Assembly: GCF_026013365.1 (NCBI RefSeq)
Contig: NZ_JAPDOE010000002.1
Coordinates: 434,001 to 498,000 of the forward strand
From: Paenibacillus sp. LS1
GTDB lineage: Bacteria > Bacillota > Bacilli > Paenibacillales > Paenibacillaceae
DNA length: 64,000 nucleotides
Direction: 5' to 3'
In this document: positions 58,489 to 64,000 of the stretch, piece after piece
Position numbering within the stretch: the stretch's first letter is position 1
Layout: each line of letters begins with the position of its first letter
The notes under the pieces: model-generated
Seen by the model: the letters and a program-made list of their open reading frames with translations, nothing else
Database searches by the model: none
Told to the model about the DNA's origin: nothing
Made by a program: the position numbers and the translations under genes

Positions 58489-59380
58489 TTTTATTATCAC
58501 CTGCCACTTTAAACTGGATGATGGACAATACAATAATCAAGATTACGATGGAATACGACACTGTTGCTGCATAACCGAAGTCCGGTGAATATTTGAACGA
58601 AAGGTTGTAGATGTATTGTGAAATCGACATGGTCGCATTACCTGGACCACCTTTGGTAATATTCATGATCTCATCGAAGATTTGCAATGTACCAATCGTT
58701 GATGTTATCGACGTGAAGAGGATAATCGGTTTCAGCAAAGGTACTGTGATTTTAAAGAATTGTGTAAAAGCATTCGCTCCGTCAATTCTTGCAGCTTCAT
58801 AGATCGATTGATCGATGTTTTGCAGGGATGACAGATAGAAAATCATGTTATATCCGGTCCAACGCCAAGTAACGGCGATTATGATCGTAATTTTAGCCCA
58901 GAACGGGTCTGTGATCCATTGAATTGGATCGCCAATAATGTGCAAGCCCATCAGGAATTGATTCACCATTCCATCTGGTGCGAACAAATATTTGAATACA
59001 ACAGAGTACGCTACCAATGAAGTTACACAAGGCAAGAAAATCGCTGTACGGAAGAAGCTCCGGAAGCGTAGTGTGCTGTCATTCAGCAATACGGAAATAA
59101 ACAAACCAAGAATAATCATTACAGGCACTTGAATAATCAAGTAGATAAATGTATTCGATAATGCTGTACGGAACGTTGTATCAACTAACAATCTTTTGTA
59201 GTTAGAAAGGCCCGTAAATTCAAGATTGGCTCCTACACCAGACTTGAACGATAAGAGCAGCGCTTGAATCATCGGGTAGAAGTAAAATGCAACAATCCCG
59301 ACAACAGCCAGCAAAACAAAAGCCCATCCAGTCAAATTATTTTTCTTTTGGAGACTGTCTCCTGTATTCATGGCTTTCAC
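58481..59380 (-). CDS. Sugar ABC transporter permease (MalF type)
   Basis: A 299-residue permease: GWAFVLLAVVGIVAFYFYPM starts the first helix, and the EAA loop is EAARIDGANAFTQFFKITVP; GGPGNATMSISQYIYN is typical of MalF/UgpA partners. GTG 59378-59380 was chosen for GAGGAG seven bases upstream; ATG 59371 is the alternative. It forms the membrane channel with the MalG-type subunit. Confidence 0.92.
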   Translation of the reverse strand: MKAMNTGDSLQKKNNLTGWAFVLLAVVGIVAFYFYPMIQALLLSFKSGVGANLEFTGLSNYKRLLVDTTFRTALSNTFIYLIIQVPVMIILGLFISVLLNDSTLRFRSFFRTAIFLPCVTSLVAYSVVFKYLFAPDGMVNQFLMGLHIIGDPIQWITDPFWAKITIIIAVTWRWTGYNMIFYLSSLQNIDQSIYEAARIDGANAFTQFFKITVPLLKPIILFTSITSTIGTLQIFDEIMNITKGGPGNATMSISQYIYNLSFKYSPDFGYAATVSYSIVILIIVLSIIQFKVAGDNKNG

Positions 59381-59421
59381 AGTATGGCTCCTCTCTCTCC
59401 ATGGAACATGGGTAGAACCCA

Positions 59422-59476
59422 CGGAGCCTCTCGCCATATCCGGTTCGACTTGCGCCGGACATGGGAGACGGCTCCG
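59422..59476 (-). promoter_or_regulatory. Large intercistronic hairpin between binding protein and permeases
   Basis: CGGAGCC (59422-59428) pairs with GGCTCCG (59470-59476), continued by TCTC/GAGA, CCAT/ATGG and TCCGG/CCGGA. No T-run follows. Such hairpins after binding-protein genes can protect the upstream mRNA and keep the binding protein in excess over permeases. Confidence 0.6.
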
Positions 59477-59512
59477 ATGTTTCCTAGGGTTCTATAAGTT
59501 ACCTTGGGTATC

Positions 59513-60805
59513 TTAGTTTAATTGTGCTTCAGCTTGTTTTTGTGCATCAGCCAGAACGTCATCGATTGATTTACCGTTCAGGAATGCTTGCATTTCTACA
59601 ACCAGAATATCTTCAATGGCATATGTGTTGATACCATAGTTTACGCTTGGAATTTCTTTTGTCCAATTCGCAAAGTCTGTGAAGATTTTTTGTCCGCCGA
59701 AGTACTCGTCTGCTTTGGCATAAGCGTCACCATCAACTGCTGGTTTGTACGTACCAATTGCACCGATGTTGTTCAACAGATCTTGATACAATTGTTTGTC
59801 AGAACCAAATGTTTTTGCTACAAAATCAGCTGCTTGATCTGCACCAGGAACGTTGTTCATCACATACCAAGAGCTACCACCCAAGTTGGATGCGTGAACA
59901 GAGTTTGATTGACCAGCCATTTTCGGAATTGGAGCCACAGCCCATTTACCGGATTGGGAAGCTTCTTGACGTACAGATGGTGAGAACCAGTTACCTGTAG
60001 GAATTGTTGCTACGCTACCGTTATTGGCGTTGGCAACGAATTGACTCCAGTCAGAGTGCAATTTAACAATGTTGGCATCCATCATCGCTTTGTATGTGAT
60101 GAAAGCTTCTTTCAGTGCAGCGTTAGTAGCAATGTCAGGTGTTTTACCATCTTCTGCGGAATACCATTTACCTGCAGTTTGGATCATCATACGAATCAAA
60201 CCAAGGTCATTCGGGTCAAGAGAAAGAAGCTCTTTACCTGTTTTAGCTTTTACGTCTTTACCAATTTGGATGTAGTCATCCCAAGTGATGTCTTGCAGGT
60301 CAGCAGCTTTGTAGCCTGCTTCTTCGAGCAAGTCAGTTCTGTAGTACAAGCCAGCAACGCCGGAGTCAAATGGTACTCCGTATTGTTTGCCATCAAACGC
60401 TGTTGGTCCGAGTTTGTAATCTGCAAAATCGGAAGCCGTGATACTGGAAGACAGATCTTTGAACGCATCAGGATATGCATTCAGGAAGCTTTGTGAACGA
60501 TAGTCTTCAATCAGAACTACGTTTGGAAGACCGCTGGCAGTTCCGGAGTTAAGACCTGTGTTCAGTTTCTGAATGATATCAGCTTGAGCGTATTCAATGA
60601 TGTTAATTTTTACATCAGGATTTGCTTTTTGGTATGCTTCTTTTGCTGTTTCCATTGCAGCAACGTTAAAAGCTTTGTCCCAAGCCCAGACCGTAATTTC
60701 ATTTGTTTTTTCATCACCACCACTAGCGGAATTACCTCCACCACCGGATGAACATGCAGACAACAGCAATACTGTAACGAGCATCAATACCCACATTTTT
60801 TTCAA
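59513..60805 (-). CDS. Sugar-binding lipoprotein of the ABC transporter
   Basis: A 430-residue extracellular solute-binding protein (family 1). A lipoprotein signal VLMLVTVLLLSAC with lipobox LSAC is followed by a Gly/Ser linker and the mature fold (NEITVWAWDKAFNVAAMETA, GLPNVVLIEDYRSQSF, GVPFDSGVAGLYYRTDLLEE). Start is TTG 60803-60805, nine bases after GAAGGGGAG; the open frame runs far upstream without a better site. It captures the sugar for the two permeases encoded next. Candidate cre sites lie upstream. Confidence 0.93.
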   Translation of the reverse strand: MKKMWVLMLVTVLLLSACSSGGGGNSASGGDEKTNEITVWAWDKAFNVAAMETAKEAYQKANPDVKINIIEYAQADIIQKLNTGLNSGTASGLPNVVLIEDYRSQSFLNAYPDAFKDLSSSITASDFADYKLGPTAFDGKQYGVPFDSGVAGLYYRTDLLEEAGYKAADLQDITWDDYIQIGKDVKAKTGKELLSLDPNDLGLIRMMIQTAGKWYSAEDGKTPDIATNAALKEAFITYKAMMDANIVKLHSDWSQFVANANNGSVATIPTGNWFSPSVRQEASQSGKWAVAPIPKMAGQSNSVHASNLGGSSWYVMNNVPGADQAADFVAKTFGSDKQLYQDLLNNIGAIGTYKPAVDGDAYAKADEYFGGQKIFTDFANWTKEIPSVNYGINTYAIEDILVVEMQAFLNGKSIDDVLADAQKQAEAQLN

Positions 60806-60855
60806 AACATTCAACTCCCCTTCAACCTCTTTGTGTGTAATTTGTTTGCGTTTTC

Positions 60856-60977
60856 TGAAAGCGGTTGCTTTCGATGTATTCATCTTATCATTCCCATATC
60901 TCCATTCGTTAGTAATAATTTTGTACGGATTTGTCATCTTATTGCCACAATGAAAACCTTTACAGAAACCGTTTGCA
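60856..60977 (-). promoter_or_regulatory. Two candidate cre (CcpA) sites upstream of the binding-protein gene
   Basis: TGAAAGCGGTTGCT (plus strand, 60856-60869) and TGCAAACGGTTTCT (minus strand, 60964-60977) both fit the loose cre pattern TGNAANCGNWNNCN. They flank the likely promoter region, predicting glucose repression of the galactoside uptake genes. Neither has the ideal CA end. Confidence 0.5.
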
Positions 60978-61072
60978 TTAAATTTGGTTTTTTGTAATTT
61001 CTTTTGATTTTGTAATTTCTTGATCTTGAAATAGTACAAATATGTATTTCGCTTTACTTCTGACACGTGAAA

Positions 61073-61108
61073 ATCCCCCGCCTCTGTATAAATACAGAAG
61101 CGAGGGAT
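61073..61108 (-). terminator. Terminator after the histidine kinase gene
   Basis: ATCCCTCGCTTCTGTA pairs with TACAGAGGCGGGGGAT around TTTA, followed by TTTTC on the minus strand. It separates the two-component genes from the transporter genes. Confidence 0.75.
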
Positions 61109-61146
61109 CGCATTTTCGGGTGTATTTAGTTGGATTAGATTTCAAC

Positions 61147-62916
61147 TCAACTCGTGATTAAAGGCAGTGTAACGGTCACTCTCGTTCCTTCACCGACATT
61201 GCTCATAATGGTGACACCGTAAGGTGAACCATATAATAGCTCAATGCGATCATGCACATTACGAATGCCGATACCGCTGAACAGTTGTCGATTGTTCTTT
61301 GGATTTGGCAACGTTTCTCCCATCACAAGCCCTTCAATTCCATCACCATTGTCCATAATCTCACAGATGAGGGATTCTCCCGCTCTGGAAACCATGACAT
61401 GAATCGTACCCGTTTCTTTCTTGATAAATCCATGGAAAAAAGCATTCTCGATAAACGGCTGAATCACCAGCTTCGGTACATGGTAGTGAGTACAATCCGG
61501 AGCGACGTAGAAGGCTGCTTTAATCCGACCACCATATCTGACGTGATTAATGAAGACATAATTTTTCAAATTCTCGACTTCTTGTTCCACTGTAACAGTC
61601 TGACTCACATCACTGATCGTATTTTGCAGCAGTCCAATCAATGCATTAATGGTCTCTGCTGCCCTGTCCTTGTTACCTTGTTGTACCAGAACTTTGACAG
61701 AGGCAAGGGTATTGTACAAGAAGTGAGGATTAATCTGACTCTGTAATGCCGCAAGCTCTGCGTTACGTTGTTCACGTTGGGTCTGTACTAGCTGATCCAC
61801 ATAATCATGTAGTTCATCAAGCATGTAATTATAAGCATGACCCAGCTGCCTGCTCTCGTAGCTTCCACTCACCGGAATATAGTTGTCCAGATCACTTTTT
61901 GTGATGTTGGACATCTGCTTCACAAGTCTGCGCAATGACTTGGTAATCTGGCTGGTGATGAGAAACACGAGAATAAGTGCCCCCACAACAATAGCCGCAC
62001 AGATCAGGGCAACTGTCTTCATGTCGATGAGTTGACCCATCGCCAGATCCTTATCCACTACATTGACAATGTAAAACCGATAGAACGGTAAATACTCGGA
62101 TAGAACGACGCTATCCTGATCCATGACACGAGCATTGATGCTTCTGGGAGAGTTTTTGTTCATTTCTCGGGCATACGATAACAAATCCAACTGGGTTGTC
62201 CCGATCCAGTCTTCACGATTCGAAGATACAATCTCACCTTTTTCGTTCATAATGACTACGTCATTGCCTCGACTTGTAAAGCTGGCATAGAACTGCCGAA
62301 ACGCATCCTCTCTCATAGTGACATAGAGCGTACCATATATTCGGCTGCGAGTTCGATCTGTCAACGCCTTCGTGGCAGAAATCATCTGCTGACTTCCGAC
62401 AGTTTCATCGTTTTGGTAATCATCAAAGATAAGACGACTGGGCGTCTCAGCGGCTTCCATTGTGATCGGCTCCTGTTTCAATTCATCCACTGACATCTGA
62501 AGGTGGGCACGATTGGTGGAATAGCTGCGTCCATTAATCCCGATAATCGTTATGCCTACTTCGTAGGATTCTGTTATGGATTGAATCCGGTCCATCGTTT
62601 CCCTCATATTATAGAAGGATTTTGCCATGGTGAGGGAATCGGCATCTCCTTCGGACAGAAACCCTCGAATCGCTCCACTTTGCGTCACATTGTTGGATAC
62701 GGCAGCAATGGCGTCATTAAAGGATTCAAAATTCGTCTTAATCTGATTAAGCACTTTAGAGTTCGTGATGCTAAACGTCTCGGTAAACAGATTGGTAGAC
62801 ATGTGAATGGTCGTCCATAAGATGAGTGCAGAGACGAGAACAATACTGACGACCATAACCAGAAACAACTTGGGAAATAATCCGAGACGAGATAATTGGT
62901 TCATCCATTTCTTCAT
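61147..62916 (-). CDS. YesM-type sensor histidine kinase
   Basis: A 589-residue membrane kinase. Two helices (LVMVVSIVLVSALILWTT near residues 18-35, ALICAAIVVGALILVFLI near 302-319) frame an extracellular sensing domain; a HAMP linker and coiled coil follow. The catalytic part has the phospho-His in SQINPHFLYNTLASVKVL, N box FIENAFFHGFI and G box GIGIRNVHDRI. It is encoded 18 bases after its partner response regulator, and both precede the sugar transporter, so it probably senses an external sugar or its bound form. Confidence 0.95.
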   Translation of the reverse strand: MKKWMNQLSRLGLFPKLFLVMVVSIVLVSALILWTTIHMSTNLFTETFSITNSKVLNQIKTNFESFNDAIAAVSNNVTQSGAIRGFLSEGDADSLTMAKSFYNMRETMDRIQSITESYEVGITIIGINGRSYSTNRAHLQMSVDELKQEPITMEAAETPSRLIFDDYQNDETVGSQQMISATKALTDRTRSRIYGTLYVTMREDAFRQFYASFTSRGNDVVIMNEKGEIVSSNREDWIGTTQLDLLSYAREMNKNSPRSINARVMDQDSVVLSEYLPFYRFYIVNVVDKDLAMGQLIDMKTVALICAAIVVGALILVFLITSQITKSLRRLVKQMSNITKSDLDNYIPVSGSYESRQLGHAYNYMLDELHDYVDQLVQTQREQRNAELAALQSQINPHFLYNTLASVKVLVQQGNKDRAAETINALIGLLQNTISDVSQTVTVEQEVENLKNYVFINHVRYGGRIKAAFYVAPDCTHYHVPKLVIQPFIENAFFHGFIKKETGTIHVMVSRAGESLICEIMDNGDGIEGLVMGETLPNPKNNRQLFSGIGIRNVHDRIELLYGSPYGVTIMSNVGEGTRVTVTLPLITS

Positions 62917-62934
62917 GATCTTATCCTTCTGACT

Positions 62935-64000
62935 TTATGCCCAGAATTTGCGCCGGTATCGGCTTGGTGATAGTCCGGTGAATTTTTTGAACACTTTGCA
63001 AAAGTAACTATGATCGGAGTAACCAACCATACTGCTAATCTCCGAGATCGTTACATCATCCGATCGGAGCAGTTCCTCCGCTTTTTCAATCCGAATTTTA
63101 TTCAGGTATTCATTGAATCCTTCTTTTTTGTGAGATGAGAAGTAACTGGATAAGTACGATGGATTAAAATGAAAGTGCTTGGCTACTTCAGCAAGCCCAA
63201 GCGGCTGATCAAAGTGCTCATGCATGTAATCCAGCAGCATCTTCATGTTCGGATCACTTCGTTTTCCACCCGCACCGACGGTGCACTCCTGAACTTCCAT
63301 CATGAACTGATCAAGCACAGACATAACTTCATTTAGGCTCGTAGCCCCATCCACATTTTTAAAATACGTGTATTTGCTCTCTTCCAGCCCTGCAGACTGA
63401 ACATCCATATCTGCGAGAGTGATCGTTACGTTGAAAATCAGGTTACCGAGAAAGGACTTGATCTCAAACACATCGGCAATATAATCCCGTCCAAGTGTTG
63501 TCGCATGATCCTGCAAGTACTCTCTTGCCGCTTCGACCCGGTTACGCTTCACATGTTGCAAAAACATATTCACATTGAACTGGTAACCTGCCGGATGCAT
63601 CGGCGGAAGTTCACCATACACGAGAATTGGTCGATCCTTATAATAGAAACGATATTCCATTAGCTTGATCAGGCGTTCACGGTATACGATACCCATCTGT
63701 TCAAATGAAGTAAAGCTGTCACTAAGCACCCATCCAGGGTTGCCTTGTCCCCCTGCATTTTCACTAGCCAGCTGTCTAATGCGTTCAACCATCCATTCAT
63801 CTTTCGCAGGATCGACATTAAGAAGCATAACAGGTAATGCGCTCTCTGCCGGAACCATTGCACATTCCACTTCAGGCAGTTCACTGCGAAGCCTGATTTC
63901 GATCTGTTCCTGATCCAGCTTCAGCGGATTCCCTTCTGCATCTATCGGGTTGTACACTAGCAAGCGAAAGGATTCGTGTGGAAAGGTGTCTCGAATCATC
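62935..64000 (-). CDS. YesN-type response regulator, AraC family (N-terminus cut off by window edge)
   Basis: The C-terminal 354 residues of a response regulator. A middle region without clear motif (about 240 residues) leads to a double AraC helix-turn-helix: LAEVAKHFHFNPSYLSSYFS, EYLNKIRIEKAEELLRSDDV and ISEISSMVGYSDHSYFCKVFK ending TGLSPSRYRRKFW. The receiver domain expected at the N-terminus would lie beyond 64000, where the frame is still open. It likely activates the adjacent transporter genes in response to the YesM-type kinase. Confidence 0.92.
   Translation of the reverse strand, partial: MIRDTFPHESFRLLVYNPIDAEGNPLKLDQEQIEIRLRSELPEVECAMVPAESALPVMLLNVDPAKDEWMVERIRQLASENAGGQGNPGWVLSDSFTSFEQMGIVYRERLIKLMEYRFYYKDRPILVYGELPPMHPAGYQFNVNMFLQHVKRNRVEAAREYLQDHATTLGRDYIADVFEIKSFLGNLIFNVTITLADMDVQSAGLEESKYTYFKNVDGATSLNEVMSVLDQFMMEVQECTVGAGGKRSDPNMKMLLDYMHEHFDQPLGLAEVAKHFHFNPSYLSSYFSSHKKEGFNEYLNKIRIEKAEELLRSDDVTISEISSMVGYSDHSYFCKVFKKFTGLSPSRYRRKFWA

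Overview
The window comes from a low-to-mid GC, flagellated, spore-forming Firmicute, most likely Paenibacillus. Its core gene order matches the Bacillus subtilis ylb-fap-smc-ffh-rbgA-sucCD-topA-flgB chromosome arm with Paenibacillus-type changes: fabH and fabF inside the fap/fab operon, and lepB beside rbgA. The sporulation gene ylbJ, strong AGGAGG ribosome binding sites, and an in-line YesMN sensor pair with a sugar ABC transporter and a GH2 beta-galactosidase agree with this. Almost everything is on the minus strand. Only comM/yifB, a polysaccharide deacetylase, hmp, tmcAL and ylbJ are on the plus strand.

Layout: 1-2.0 kb is the flgB-flgC-fliE-fliF start of the flagellar operon (fliF cut by the left edge). 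2.0-3.0 kb is a 982-base gene-free gap with a terminator and a well-folded RNA element. 3.0-9.8 kb is dprA-topA-trmFO-hslV-hslU. 10.0-12.2 kb is sucCD. 12.4-17.4 kb holds ohrR, comM/yifB, a nitroreductase, a secreted CNA-B-like protein and a 53-codon peptide with a lasso-type leader motif. 17.7-21.2 kb is rnhB with a FliK-like/FlhB-tail-like pair and yraN. 21.7-23.9 kb is rplS and lepB-rbgA. 24.3-27.0 kb is a small accessory island (deacetylase, FG-GAP propeller, VOC protein). 27.2-31.2 kb is ylxM-ffh-rpsP-khpA-rimM-trmD. 31.4-37 kb is trhA, ftsY and smc. 37.3-44.4 kb is fapR-plsX-fabH-fabD-fabG-acpP-fabF-rnc, headed by a FapR operator. 44.7-52.8 kb is the ylb block (rpmF, ylbN, tmcAL, ylbL, ylbJ, coaD, rsmD) with hmp inserted. 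53.1-54.3 kb has three small unknown proteins. 54.4-64 kb is a lactose/galactoside-type module: response regulator, histidine kinase, binding lipoprotein, two permeases and beta-galactosidase.

Main points for follow-up: (i) a three-copy dispersed structured repeat (about 28.5, 37.0 and 40.6 kb) in intergenic gaps between housekeeping genes; (ii) a roughly 115-nt multi-stem RNA with a possible pseudoknot and U-rich tail directly after hslU; (iii) an orphan RiPP-like precursor whose leader aligns with the paeninodin lasso leader but whose core has no usable ring acceptor; (iv) a one-base frameshift in hmp, together with a well-placed class II Fnr site in front of it; (v) loss of xerC, codY and ylqD from their B. 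subtilis positions; (vi) a FliK-like gene paired with a free-standing FlhB-tail gene. Start codons were chosen by ribosome-binding-site spacing, and several differ from the longest open frame. No rRNA, tRNA, CRISPR array, prophage or insertion sequence was seen.
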